The notes: generated from the sequence alone by a model not told the origin. 56,088 nt of DNA from Treponema sp. UBA6988 (GCA_002448445.1 DJYC01000005.1:1-56088), one strand, 5' to 3'; positions 24,204-33,400 are shown, counted from the stretch's first letter. Numbers and translations: made by a program.

Positions 24204-24296
24204 ACTCCATGGCGTTTTATCCAGTTAGTTTTGTTTGCAAAGAAATGACGCGCCGTCCTTGACGCTATGTGTTTAGAGGATAAAATGCCATGGAGT
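24204..24296 (-). repeat. Three-hairpin element, partial copy C, in a long inverted repeat
   Basis: Arms ACTCCATGGCGTTTTATCC (24204-24222) and GGATAAAATGCCATGGAGT (24278-24296) pair over 19 positions with one G-T wobble. Inside, on the minus strand, GCGTC-AAGGAC-GGCGC followed by GTCATTTCTTTGC (24265-24236) matches hairpin 1 of copies A and B. Hairpins 2 and 3 are missing. Confidence 0.65.
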
Positions 24297-24352
24297 CTGG
24301 CCGGTTCCGAAGGACCGGACACAGTTGAAAAACAAAATGCCGTCCAGAAAAA

Positions 24353-27300
24353 CTATTCCACAAAGTAGGTCTTCATGAGGCCCTTGCCCTTCACTTCTAT
24401 TTCCACGCAGTCGCTGTATTCTATGAGTCCCTTTGTGCGCAGGAAGACGTTTTCCGTAACGTGGATTCTGCCCGGCTGACCGGTGGATTCCATGCGGCTT
24501 GCAACGTTTACCGTGTCGCCCCAGATGTCATAGATGAACTTTGACTTTCCGATTACGCCCGCGATGAGTGGTCCGCAGTTTATGCCGATTCTCATCAGCA
24601 GGTTGAAGCCTGTCTCCTTGTCAAAGTCTTCTATTTCCTTTAGGATGGCGCGGGAAAGGTTTATCATTTTTACGACGGCAGCATTTCCCAGCACAGCCTC
24701 CTCAAAGCCGCAGGCCGCCATATAGGCATCACCGATTGTCTTGATTTTTTCCACGCCGAATTCCAGCAGCCGCTCGTCAAAGCGGGAGAATATTGCGTTG
24801 AGCATTTTTACGATTTCGTTTGCGCTCATGCCGGTGGAAAGCTTTGTAAAGCCCACTATGTCCGCAAAGAAGACGCAGACGTTTGAATACTGCTTAGCAA
24901 TCTGCCGACCCGGGTTTTCCGTAAGCTCATCTGCAACAGGCTTTGGCAATATGTTAAGCAAAAGCTTTTCCGCCTTGTCGTTTGCAACTTCAAGTGCGTG
25001 TGCCCTGTTCTGGAGTTCCACGGCCTGCTCCTGAAGCTCCTTGGTCTGGGCATCAACCTCGCGCTCAAGCTTAATCTGATACTTCTTTAGGCGGCGGAAC
25101 CTTGACCAGATTCCCAGTGCGGCAACAGTTACTAGGATTATTGCGCACAAAAGCCAGAAGTACCAGAGCTGCCAGAAGTGTGGCTTTTTTATGATTGTAA
25201 GGACCGGCGACGGGTCGCTCTGTATGTTGTCCGTATTTTCGGCCTGAACCGTGAACTTGTAGGTGCCGGGCTTTAAGTTGGTGTAGGAAACAAAGCGTTC
25301 TGCCGCCCAGTCTGAATAGCCTGTGTCAAAGCCCTCCAGCTGGTAGCGGAAATTCATGTTCTCCGAAGAGACAAAGCTAAGGCCCGTAAAGTCGATTCTG
25401 AGCCTCTTTGAGTCTGGGGGCATGACTACTGTCTTGTTGGTAAACTCATTAACATCCGTATCTATGGAAATTGTCTCCACCTGCACGATGGGTTTTGCCT
25501 TGTTGGACTTGCCCTTTACCGGATCGTAGATTGCAAAGCCATCTATGAGGGTGAACCAAATGCGGCCCAGGCTGTCCTTCATGGAAAGGGACGTACTCGT
25601 AACGCCGCCTGAAATTAGGCCGTCAGACCGTCCGTAGAAGCGGGCGTAAACCTTGGGAATGCTTCCCTCCGCATAAGCATTGAGTTCTTCCATGGAAACG
25701 CTTGAAATACCGCGGTTGCTGGTCATGAAGCAGGAGCCGGAATAGTCGTCCACCACCTGGAAGATGCCGTCCGTACCAAGTCCGCTGTTTGAAGAATATG
25801 ATATGCGCTTGCCATTCATAAAGCGGGTTATGCCGGAGCCTGTGCAGACCCATATCTCGCCGGGTGTCACTTCCCTTATCTTGAATATAACGTTGCCTGC
25901 AAGCCCTTCGTTGGTGGTGTAGGTTGCGGAAACGCTTCCGTCCTTGAGTATAAAGATGCCGCTTCCGTCAGTACCGCACCAGATGCTTCCGTCCGATGCC
26001 TGGTAGATGCACATTATGTAGTCGTTTGGAAGACCGTCGTCCCTGTTCATGATTTTTATGCTTCCGCTGGCAGTGTCAATTATGTTAAGGCCACTGGTCG
26101 TACCAACGTAAAGCTTTCCATCCGAACAGAAGGTGGAAATGCGGGTCATGTCGCCGCTAAGGCCGGATTCCTTGTTCCAGTTGCGGAATTTTCCGTCAGG
26201 GCTTATGACAATCTGGCCGTAATTGCCGTATGAACTTACCAGCAGAGTTCCATCTTCTGTAATCCCCACGTGGCGGATTCTTATGTTTGAGCACTTTTCC
26301 GTGATGCTGTTTTCCACGAAGACCGATTTTTTTGGGTCGTAGCAGAAAAGCCCCTTGTCGCAGCCCAGCCAAACCAAGGACCTTATGCTGTCCTCGCATA
26401 TAGAGTTTACGGTGGTGTCCATGCGGACCGTAACGAATTTTCCAGTGCTCAGCTTATGAACGCCGCCCCTGTCCGTTGCAATCCAGATGTTGCCCTCGCG
26501 GTCTTCTATTATCTTGTTGGCATTGTTGTCGCAAAGGCCATTGCTCTTGTCGTAGAAGGAAATTATTCCGTCGTGGTAAACCGCAACACCGCTGTCTAGG
26601 CCTATCCAGATGTTCCTGTGGGAATCCTGTACGATTGTGTTTACGACCGTACCGGGCTGCTTACCGTGACCAACGTCAAGCACAGTCTCACCGGTTCCGT
26701 CAATGCAGACCACATAGTGCGGGGATACGCCAAACCAGAAGGCCCCCTTGGAATCCTGCGCAACCGTACGTACCACCGGATTCTTAATCTTTGTAATGCC
26801 CGTGTACCTGTCGAATTTTCCGCCCGAATAGCAGTATATACTGCCTGGAAGAGAACCGCAAAGCCAAATTCTGCCCGCAGTGTCGCAGTAGAGTTTTTGC
26901 ACGATAAGGCTTTCGTCGTCATATTCCGCAAGCCCCGCAGGATGCACAACCTCCTGGCTCTTCGTTATGTAGGCAACCCCGGATGCAGTACCAACCCAGA
27001 TGTTGCCGTCGTCATCTTCTGCAATAGAGCGAACCGAATTGTTGGGAAGGCCGTTCTCCATGCGGAAGGAGCTTACACTGCCATCATTTCCTATGCAGAC
27101 AACACCCTCGTCGTTGGAGCCTACCCAGATGTTCTCCAAAGAATCCTGAAATATCACGCGGGCGGAGACAAAGTTGTATTTGCTGTCGTAGATGTGGTTT
27201 ATAGTGACAAATTTAACACCGTCAAAGCGGACAAGACCCTCGTATGTTCCAAAATAGAGATAGCCCTTGGAATCCTGTAAAAGGTCTGTTATGGTGTTTC

Positions 27301-27466
27301 CAGTGAGGCCATCGCTTGCATTCCACGTTCTTGCGACAAATTCGTTAAAAAAATTGTCGTTCAGAGACAGATTATCTGCCGGAGCAGCCTTTGCAAGGGG
27401 ATTTACTGTCAAAAAAAAGAAGGACAAAGTAAAAAAACGGGATAAAAAAGCAGAAATACGTTTCAT
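24353..27466 (-). CDS. Beta-propeller sensor fused to class III nucleotidyl cyclase
   Basis: About 1037 residues. A signal peptide (MKRISAFLSRFFTLSFFFL) is followed by a long array of Reg_prop blades, each with patterns such as GNTITDLLQDSKGYLYFGT, NIWVGSNDEGV and SIWCGTDGSGIF, enough for two propellers. Then come a Y_Y_Y domain (LSFVSSENMNFRYQLEG), a membrane helix near 760-780, a coiled coil and a cyclase domain from about 865. The cyclase has the metal Asp residues (FADIVGFT, TIGDAYMA), specificity Lys in KIKTIGD and Asp in YDIWGDTVN, and Asn/Arg in NVASRM, so cAMP is the likely product. The extracytoplasmic sensor normally precedes a histidine kinase. Predicted leaderless. Confidence 0.88.
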   Translation of the reverse strand: MKRISAFLSRFFTLSFFFLTVNPLAKAAPADNLSLNDNFFNEFVARTWNASDGLTGNTITDLLQDSKGYLYFGTYEGLVRFDGVKFVTINHIYDSKYNFVSARVIFQDSLENIWVGSNDEGVVCIGNDGSVSSFRMENGLPNNSVRSIAEDDDGNIWVGTASGVAYITKSQEVVHPAGLAEYDDESLIVQKLYCDTAGRIWLCGSLPGSIYCYSGGKFDRYTGITKIKNPVVRTVAQDSKGAFWFGVSPHYVVCIDGTGETVLDVGHGKQPGTVVNTIVQDSHRNIWIGLDSGVAVYHDGIISFYDKSNGLCDNNANKIIEDREGNIWIATDRGGVHKLSTGKFVTVRMDTTVNSICEDSIRSLVWLGCDKGLFCYDPKKSVFVENSITEKCSNIRIRHVGITEDGTLLVSSYGNYGQIVISPDGKFRNWNKESGLSGDMTRISTFCSDGKLYVGTTSGLNIIDTASGSIKIMNRDDGLPNDYIMCIYQASDGSIWCGTDGSGIFILKDGSVSATYTTNEGLAGNVIFKIREVTPGEIWVCTGSGITRFMNGKRISYSSNSGLGTDGIFQVVDDYSGSCFMTSNRGISSVSMEELNAYAEGSIPKVYARFYGRSDGLISGGVTSTSLSMKDSLGRIWFTLIDGFAIYDPVKGKSNKAKPIVQVETISIDTDVNEFTNKTVVMPPDSKRLRIDFTGLSFVSSENMNFRYQLEGFDTGYSDWAAERFVSYTNLKPGTYKFTVQAENTDNIQSDPSPVLTIIKKPHFWQLWYFWLLCAIILVTVAALGIWSRFRRLKKYQIKLEREVDAQTKELQEQAVELQNRAHALEVANDKAEKLLLNILPKPVADELTENPGRQIAKQYSNVCVFFADIVGFTKLSTGMSANEIVKMLNAIFSRFDERLLEFGVEKIKTIGDAYMAACGFEEAVLGNAAVVKMINLSRAILKEIEDFDKETGFNLLMRIGINCGPLIAGVIGKSKFIYDIWGDTVNVASRMESTGQPGRIHVTENVFLRTKGLIEYSDCVEIEVKGKGLMKTYFVE

Positions 27467-27472
27467 AATCAA

Positions 27473-27501
27473 ATTATAAACCAAAATCCTAGAATCTACA
27501 A
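27473..27501 (-). promoter_or_regulatory. Promoter giving a leaderless cyclase mRNA
   Basis: Minus strand: TTGTAG (27501-27496), 17 bases, TATAAT (27478-27473), six bases, ATG at 27466; no ribosome site. Confidence 0.68.
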
Positions 27502-27545
27502 TAAAAAAAAGCTTTCCTTGAAAAAAAATTCAAAGAAAGCTTTTC

Positions 27546-27620
27546 TGACGCATGGCAGACTCGAACTGCCGACCCTCTGCTTAGAAGGCAGATGCTCTAA
27601 TCCAGCTGAGCTAAAGCGCC
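27546..27620 (-). tRNA. tRNA-Arg (UCU)
   Basis: Minus-strand cloverleaf of 75 bases: acceptor GGCGCTT against ATGCGTC (one G-T pair, one mismatch), D-arm TAGCTCAGCTGGATTAGAGC, anticodon arm TCTGC-CTTCTAA-GCAGA with anticodon TCT, T-arm GGCAG-TTCGAGT-CTGCC. CCA is not encoded. A hairpin with AAAGCTTTCC / GAAAGCTTTTC arms lies downstream at about 27509-27543 and ends in T-rich sequence on the minus strand, a likely terminator. Confidence 0.9.
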
Positions 27621-27732
27621 GTGATGCCAAATATTATTGCACAAAAAAGAATTTTATTCAAGTATTTTTTTTGTCTTCCCTAAATTTTCTGGATGGAACT
27701 TTTAACGGCTCATCCATTCTGTTTCCTTGCTA

Positions 27733-27893
27733 ACCCGGCCTTCATGCCCTTGCACCACCGCCCTCGCTTGAAACTTCGTTGCGAGAACCGGGGTTCCGGC
27801 ATTCGCCTTCATTGCTAACAGCTCCGCCCCTTCGACATAGCTCAGGGATCTGCGCCGTCAGCAATGCTTCGCGCCCCTCCACGGCGGCGTAGG
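27733..27893 (-). repeat. GC-rich hairpin repeat, copy R5
   Basis: Minus strand: CCTACGCCGCCGTGGAGGGG, GAAGCATTGCTGACGGCGC, then CCCTGAGCTATGTCGAAGGG (the mtaB-type word) and CGAATGCCGGAACCCCGG. It fills the gap of 297 bases between tRNA-Arg and the lipoprotein gene. Confidence 0.7.
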
Positions 27894-27917
27894 TCTTTTC
27901 CCACCTTTCCATAGACC

Positions 27918-28730
27918 TTAATTCTTGTAGTCGCTTTCTAAAATTTTTACCGAACCAAGGAAAAGGACCTTGCTGTAGGACGTTGCATAAGAAACGTCGC
28001 GGCCAACAGAAACAGCGTACATGTCCACGTACCAAACACCGCTTTCCGAAGAATACCCTGAATAATTCACATCCTCATCACTGCTTTTAGGCAGGGGATT
28101 ATTGTCATCCTGGCCAAAATTGAAGCCATAGCCTGAATTTATGTAGCGACGGGGCAAAACAGGCTGCCCATTGTAGGTAAGGGCATCTGCCGTGGAATAC
28201 TTGTCCATGGGGTGATTCGATATACAAATGCCCTTGCTGTAGTCCACTTCGGTACCATAGTCATTCAGCCTGATATAGACATGCCTGTTTTCCGGGGAAG
28301 ATCCGGCTTCCACCAATGGAATAAAACTTCCCGCACTGAATTTAAGCGGCTTGTATCCACGGGATTCTATGAGGTTTTCTGCAGCTGCTGTATAATTTGA
28401 TGAACTTGTATTCAGCGAGTCAATGGCATTTTCTGCATTGACCATTGTTGAATAGCTTTTATAAATTTTGTAATATACTTCAGTTCCCAAAAAAACAAGC
28501 TCAGACGCTGACGAAAAATACTGGTCGTTGTCGCCCAAAGAACTTTCTTCGTTTGTAACAAAGCTAAAGTACCTGTAGATACCATCTTCCGTTGTATAGT
28601 AGGAAGTGTGGCCGTCAGTAATTGGAGGGTCAAGGTAATAGAAAGTATCAAGGCCGCAAGCCTCCAGCAAAAGCAGGAATGCGAACGCGGCCAGATATTT
28701 TAGCTTTCTCAAGGAAAAGAGCCTATTCAA
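27918..28730 (-). CDS. Lipoprotein of unknown function, 270 aa
   Basis: Basic start, hydrophobic run and lipobox LLLLEACG, with Cys near residue 26, so a lipid-anchored envelope protein. The mature part is rich in Ser, Tyr and Asp (YYLDPPITDGHTSYYTT, GICISNHPMDKYSTADAL) and ends in beta-strand-like sequence. No family recognised. The start lies eight bases inside the upstream TPR gene, so the two are co-translated. Last gene of the long run that starts at recA. Confidence 0.72.
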   Translation of the reverse strand: MNRLFSLRKLKYLAAFAFLLLLEACGLDTFYYLDPPITDGHTSYYTTEDGIYRYFSFVTNEESSLGDNDQYFSSASELVFLGTEVYYKIYKSYSTMVNAENAIDSLNTSSSNYTAAAENLIESRGYKPLKFSAGSFIPLVEAGSSPENRHVYIRLNDYGTEVDYSKGICISNHPMDKYSTADALTYNGQPVLPRRYINSGYGFNFGQDDNNPLPKSSDEDVNYSGYSSESGVWYVDMYAVSVGRDVSYATSYSKVLFLGSVKILESDYKN

Positions 28731-29415
28731 TAAAACCTTCTGCCTTTAGTGAAATAAGGCGGCTCTGAGCAAGGCTGGCCCAGTTGTCGTAAGGATATTC
28801 ATCCACAAGCTTTTTGTATGCAGTTGCAGCTGCATTGTTGTCACCAGAAATTTCCTTTACGCGGGCAAAGTTAAAGAGAGCATGGCTAGAAAGGAGGAAT
28901 TCCTTTGAATTTGCGGCAATTTCATAATACTTTGCTGCATCTTCGTTGTTGTTAAGTTCCTCGCTGCAGGATGCCGCATTAAAGTAGCAGACTGGCTGAA
29001 CGTATGTGTTCTTCTGGCAGTCAATAGCGGCAAGCCAATATCCCAGGCTTGTTGAAAAATCTTTCTTTTCGTATGCGATTTCCGCAGCGAGCATGTTTGC
29101 CCTAACTCCTACGATGTCCTTTTTTGCAAGGTATGGTTCAAGGGCCTTCATTGCGGTGTTCTGCCTTTCAACGAGGGCAGGTGCATCAGCTGTTGCTATG
29201 TCTTTCGTAAAGGTATATTCGATTGAATCAATAGCGGCAAGCCCCTTCTTGTATCCGGACTGCCTTATACCAAAATAGAGTCCAACTGCAACCGCAGCAA
29301 CTACAGCAACAAGGAAAACCGCAAGTATTACGGTACGGTTGCGGGTCAAGAATCCTTCAACCTTTTCTCCTGCGCTTTTTTTCTTTGTTTTTTCCATTGT
29401 AAGAACATTAGACAT
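28723..29415 (-). CDS. Membrane-anchored TPR protein
   Basis: About 230 residues: a basic cytoplasmic N-terminus, one membrane helix (VILAVFLVAVVAAVAVGLYFG) and tetratricopeptide units outside (AAEIAYEKKDFSTSLGYWLAAI, AAKYYEIAANSKEFLLSSHA, AATAYKKLVDEYPYDNWASL). The layout resembles YfgM/YtfN-type anchored TPR proteins that help envelope assembly; this is a fold-level resemblance only. MSNVL at 29415 is chosen because GGAG stands eight bases upstream. It follows the GAF regulator by about 30 bases and overlaps the lipoprotein gene. Confidence 0.75.
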   Translation of the reverse strand: MSNVLTMEKTKKKSAGEKVEGFLTRNRTVILAVFLVAVVAAVAVGLYFGIRQSGYKKGLAAIDSIEYTFTKDIATADAPALVERQNTAMKALEPYLAKKDIVGVRANMLAAEIAYEKKDFSTSLGYWLAAIDCQKNTYVQPVCYFNAASCSEELNNNEDAAKYYEIAANSKEFLLSSHALFNFARVKEISGDNNAAATAYKKLVDEYPYDNWASLAQSRLISLKAEGFIE

Positions 29416-29447
29416 TTCAAATTCTCCAAATAAGTTGCACAAGTGTA

Positions 29448-31004
29448 TCACATTTGTTTTTTTATTTCAAGTTCAGCAAGCAGTTTAGAGACATAAGTGC
29501 GCTGAATTCCCAAAACTTTTGCAGATTTTGTCTGGTTCCAGTCATTCTGTTCAAGTATGGCCTTAACATAGCGCTTCTTGAATTCATTCACTGCATTCTT
29601 AAGGCTTTTGTCTTCCGCAGAAAGAGACTCAAGGACGCAGTTTTGCATACAGTCAACTTCCTGCCCCTGTACCGGCGGAAAAGACACGTTCAACCTAAAG
29701 TCCTCCAGATTGATGTAGGGAGGATTGCCCAGTATGCAGGCCCTTTCGATTGTATTTTCAAGTTCGCGGACGTTACCCGGCCAAGAGTATGAATACAAAG
29801 CCTTTATTGCGGGCGTTGAAAAGTCAACGAAGGGCTTTTTTGTTTCCGAGCTGTATTTTTGAAGGAAGAAATATGCAAGCGGCTCTATGTCGTCCTTGCG
29901 TTGCCTTAGCGGGGGAATGTTAAGCGGAAGCACGTTAAGGCGGTAGTAAAGGTCTGCCCTGAATTTTCCGGCCTGAATCATGGACTCAAGGTCCCTGTTT
30001 GTGGCGGCTATTATGCGGACGTCAACAGACACAGTTTCGCTTGAACCGACCTTTTCAAATTTTCTTTCCTGAATTACGCGCAATAGCTTGGCCTGAAGTT
30101 CCAGCGGCATTTCGCCAATCTCGTCCAAAAAGAGGGTTCCGCCGTCTGCAACTTCAAAGCGTCCCTTCTGGGCATTTATTGCATTTGTATAGGCTCCCTT
30201 AACGTGGCCAAAAAGTTCGCTTTCCAAAATGGACGGAGAAAGGGCTGCACAGCTTACGCGGACAAAGGGCTTTTCCCTGCGGGGACTTTTTAGGTGCAGC
30301 TGTTCCGCAAAGAGTTCCTTGCCTACCCCGCTCTCTCCCAAAATAAGCACGGAAGAATTTACCTTGGAAGCTTCTTCTATGACTTTTATGGTGTCAAGAA
30401 TTATTGGGCTTTTTGCTATGAATGCATGAAAATCCTTGCCCTGGCTAACAGAATCCTGCAAGGCATCAATGCTTTCCCTGGTGTTTATGTAGAAATGGGA
30501 ATTTCTGTAGGCATTTCCGGCCTGAATACCGACCAGTTCCAATATGGAAACATCGTCTTCGGTGAATTTTTTTCCGTCTACTTTGTTTATAAGCTCAATC
30601 ACCCCAATGCAGTCGTTGCCTATGCGGATGGGTGTGGCTATCATGTTTTTGGTGATGTAGTTTGTTTTGTCTTGGACGCCCCGGTTAAAGCGGGTATCGG
30701 CGGGAACATCATCAACTATTACTGACTGGTTGTTTGCTATGACCCAGCCTGCAATGCTGTTTGTGTCTACAGGAACGTCTTTTGCCTCTGCACCTTTTGG
30801 CCCCAGTGCAACTGCAAAATGCAAAGCGGAGCCTTCCCGGTTCAAAAGAAGAATCGAAGAAGACTCGCATTCAACCAGACACATTGCTGATTCCAAAATG
30901 TAAACCAACACTTTGTCTGGTTCTGCATAATTAGAGTTAAGCTTGGTATTAATCTCGATGAGTGACTTTATTTTTTCTGCGCTGAACAAAAGTTGTCCTG
31001 TCAT
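29448..31004 (-). CDS. GAF-AAA+ regulator of sigma-54 type, altered GAFTGA loop
   Basis: About 518 residues. An N-terminal GAF domain (residues 20-170; SIAGWVIANNQSVIVDD, IGVIELINKVDG), an AAA+ domain (Walker A GESGVGKELFAEQL, Walker B LFLDEIGEMP, arginine fingers in FRADLYYRLNVLPL) and a Fis-type helix-turn-helix end (QTKSAKVLGIQRTYVSKLL). It would sense a small ligand through GAF and remodel RNA polymerase. The loop that touches sigma-54, normally GAFTGA, reads GAYTNA, so its activator function may differ. It starts 22 bases after rpsA. An ATG at 31004 and a GTG at 31007 are both possible starts. Confidence 0.87.
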   Translation of the reverse strand: MTGQLLFSAEKIKSLIEINTKLNSNYAEPDKVLVYILESAMCLVECESSSILLLNREGSALHFAVALGPKGAEAKDVPVDTNSIAGWVIANNQSVIVDDVPADTRFNRGVQDKTNYITKNMIATPIRIGNDCIGVIELINKVDGKKFTEDDVSILELVGIQAGNAYRNSHFYINTRESIDALQDSVSQGKDFHAFIAKSPIILDTIKVIEEASKVNSSVLILGESGVGKELFAEQLHLKSPRREKPFVRVSCAALSPSILESELFGHVKGAYTNAINAQKGRFEVADGGTLFLDEIGEMPLELQAKLLRVIQERKFEKVGSSETVSVDVRIIAATNRDLESMIQAGKFRADLYYRLNVLPLNIPPLRQRKDDIEPLAYFFLQKYSSETKKPFVDFSTPAIKALYSYSWPGNVRELENTIERACILGNPPYINLEDFRLNVSFPPVQGQEVDCMQNCVLESLSAEDKSLKNAVNEFKKRYVKAILEQNDWNQTKSAKVLGIQRTYVSKLLAELEIKKQM

Positions 31005-31025
31005 CACTCACCCATCGAAACTAAT

Positions 31026-32741
31026 TTATTTGTCTTCTTTCTGATTCTTAAGGCTGTCTCCAATTGTGTAAGCACCGTCATCATCATTAGAAGAAGACAT
31101 GTATTGTGAAATTTCGGCACGAGCCTGAGCCTTCTTGTATTCCTTTACAGAGAATGCAACCTTGCCCTTTTCCACATCAATAGAAACAACATAGACGTTT
31201 ACCTTGTCGCCTACATTGTATTTCTTAACAGCTTCTTCAAATGGAGTGTCGCGGTCTTCGCTAAGGTTTGCCTTGTTTACAAGACCTTCGATTCCGTTTG
31301 GTGCCTTAACAAAGATACCAAAGTCTGTGATGCTGGAAACAGTTCCTTCAAGTGTGCTGCCCGGCTTGAATTCTGATGCGAATTCCTTCCAAGGATTGTC
31401 TGTGAGCTGCTTTACGCCAACGCGGATTCTGCGGTTTGAAGGATCACATTCTGTTACGACAACATCAAGTTCCTGGTCAACCTTAATCTCGCTGCCCGGG
31501 TGCTTAACCTTCTTTGTCCAAGACAAGTCTTCGCCGCTAAGGAATGCGTCGATTCCCTCTTCAAGCTGAACAAATGCGCCAGAGTTGGTAATCTTTACAA
31601 CCTTGCCCTTGAGCTTTGTGCCTACAGGATACTTGTCGCCGATTGCATCCCACGGATTTGCAGTAACCTGCTTGAGACCAAGGGAAACACGGCCAGCCTG
31701 AATGTCGTAGCCCAAAATCATGCACTTAACTTCGTCACCCTCTTTTACCATGTCGGAAGGCTTGTTAACCTTCTTTGTCCAAGAGAATTCAGAAATATGT
31801 GCAAGGCCTTCAATGCCTTCTTCAAGTTCAATGAATGCGCCAAAGTCTGTGAGCTTTGTAACTTTGCCAGTAACAACATCGTTAACATGGTACTTTTCTT
31901 CAAAGTGAACCCACGGATCTTCTGTAAAGTGCTTGAGGGAGAGGTTGATTCTCTTTCCCTCTGGATCAAGGCGGATAACCTTAAGCTCGATTTCCTGGCC
32001 CTTCTTTACAAAATCCTTTGGACGGGTAACATGGCCCCAGCTCATGTCGTTGATGTGGAGCAAGCCGTCGAAGCCACCCAAGTCGATGAATGCACCAAAA
32101 CTTGTGAATGACTTTACGGTTCCCTTTACGGAGTCGCCAATCTTTATCTCGTTAAAGAACTTTTCGCGGTTCCTGTTGATGTTTTCCTCAAGATACTTAC
32201 GGCGGTTGACTACTACGTTGCGCTTGCTGTTGCTGTAAAGGCGGTCAATGTAGAACTTGTCCTTAATGCCGATAAGCTTTTCTTCCTTTTCAACCTTCTG
32301 GCTGTCTGCCTGGCTGATTGGAAGGAATGCTTCGATTCCGCCACCAAGGTTGACCTTGAAGCCACCCTTTGTAACCGCTGAAATTGTACCGTCTACTGCT
32401 GTTTTATCATCGAAAGCTTTCTTAAATTCTTCCCAGAGGCGTGTCTCATCTGCCTTAAGCTTTGAAACTTCCGGCAAACCGTCCTTTCCGCTCGGATTCT
32501 TAAGAAATACAGTAACCTTGTCCCCAACATTGGGTATTTCGTCACCGAATTCTGAAATACGGATTTGACCATCACGTCCGAGACCGATGTCTACGAAAAC
32601 TGTATCGTCTCTAACTTCAACAACGGTACCTGTTACATTACCGTTTTCAACAGACTCCATCTGATTGATAGATGCTTCCAATTGTGTGTGAATGTCGTTT
32701 GAGTCCTTTACGCCATCCATTTCCACTTCCTTCTCGTTCAT
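31026..32741 (-). CDS. rpsA: 30S ribosomal protein S1
   Basis: 571 residues with six S1 RNA-binding domains; clear units start at GNVTGTVVEVRDDTVFVDIG, GDSVKGTVKSFTSFGAFIDL, NDVVTGKVTKLTDFGAFIEL, GTKLKGKVVKITNSGAFVQL and GSTLEGTVSSITDFGIFVKA. S1 helps mRNA binding during initiation on structured or weak leaders, of interest beside the many genes here without Shine-Dalgarno sequences. It is downstream of cmk, the usual partner. Starts at 32741 and at 32720 (after GAAGGAAG) are both possible. Confidence 0.95.
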   Translation of the reverse strand: MNEKEVEMDGVKDSNDIHTQLEASINQMESVENGNVTGTVVEVRDDTVFVDIGLGRDGQIRISEFGDEIPNVGDKVTVFLKNPSGKDGLPEVSKLKADETRLWEEFKKAFDDKTAVDGTISAVTKGGFKVNLGGGIEAFLPISQADSQKVEKEEKLIGIKDKFYIDRLYSNSKRNVVVNRRKYLEENINRNREKFFNEIKIGDSVKGTVKSFTSFGAFIDLGGFDGLLHINDMSWGHVTRPKDFVKKGQEIELKVIRLDPEGKRINLSLKHFTEDPWVHFEEKYHVNDVVTGKVTKLTDFGAFIELEEGIEGLAHISEFSWTKKVNKPSDMVKEGDEVKCMILGYDIQAGRVSLGLKQVTANPWDAIGDKYPVGTKLKGKVVKITNSGAFVQLEEGIDAFLSGEDLSWTKKVKHPGSEIKVDQELDVVVTECDPSNRRIRVGVKQLTDNPWKEFASEFKPGSTLEGTVSSITDFGIFVKAPNGIEGLVNKANLSEDRDTPFEEAVKKYNVGDKVNVYVVSIDVEKGKVAFSVKEYKKAQARAEISQYMSSSNDDDGAYTIGDSLKNQKEDK

Positions 32742-32754
32742 ACGTAACCCTTAA

Positions 32755-33387
32755 TTAAGCGTTTATTTTTGACTCTATTATCTCACAAACCTGCGATATG
32801 GTCAAGTCTGATGTGTCAATATAAAAGGAATCCGCTGATTTTTTTAGGGATCCTTCAGCTTTTTTCCTGTCCATTTCGTCCCTTTTTATAATTGCAGCCT
32901 TGATTTCTTCCAGAGTAAGGTTGCTAACCCCCTGGTCAAAGCGTCTTTTTGCCTGGACGTCTATGCTTGCATCCAAGAAAAACTTATGCTCTGCGTTGGG
33001 GAAAACAACGGTTGTCATGTCGCGTCCTTCGCAGATGATGCTCAAATCCTGCACAATTTCACGCATTCTGGCGTTTACAAGGTGCCTTAGCTCCACAATG
33101 GATGAAACCTTGCTTACAGCAGAGTCAACCTTGTCCTGGTGAAGCTGGTCGTCCACGTCCACTCCGTTCAGTATAAGGCGGGCGTTAACATAATCTAGCT
33201 TTTGCTTCTTGGCATGTTCAAGAACGGCATCCGCATCATCTGGGGAAATGCCAGCCTCTATTGCAGAAAGCGTAAGTGCGCGGTAAAAACTGCCGCTGTT
33301 AAGATATACGAGTCCCAAATCCTTTGCAACCTGATGTGCAACGGTGCTTTTTCCTGTTCCTGCAGGTCCGTCTATAGCTACAACCAT
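32755..33387 (-). CDS. cmk: Cytidylate kinase
   Basis: A 210-residue P-loop kinase that turns (d)CMP to (d)CDP. It has the P-loop VVAIDGPAGTGKSTVAHQVA, YLNSGSFYRALTL (CMP binding) and EGRDMTTVVFPNAEHKFFLD, with the LID arginines in KRRFDQG and IIKRDEMDRKK. Full length and canonical. It lies between rluB and rpsA with 13-base gaps, a conserved bacterial arrangement. Confidence 0.96.
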   Translation of the reverse strand: MVVAIDGPAGTGKSTVAHQVAKDLGLVYLNSGSFYRALTLSAIEAGISPDDADAVLEHAKKQKLDYVNARLILNGVDVDDQLHQDKVDSAVSKVSSIVELRHLVNARMREIVQDLSIICEGRDMTTVVFPNAEHKFFLDASIDVQAKRRFDQGVSNLTLEEIKAAIIKRDEMDRKKAEGSLKKSADSFYIDTSDLTISQVCEIIESKINA

Positions 33388-33400
33388 TTTTTTTCTCCTT

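Noticed and set aside
27742..28035. 97-codon minus-strand frame at the end of the lipoprotein gene
   Set aside because: Mostly repeat R5 and an off-frame part of the lipoprotein gene.
31500..32111. 203-codon plus-strand open frame opposite rpsA
   Set aside because: Antisense to repeated S1 domains; its residues simply mirror their codons.
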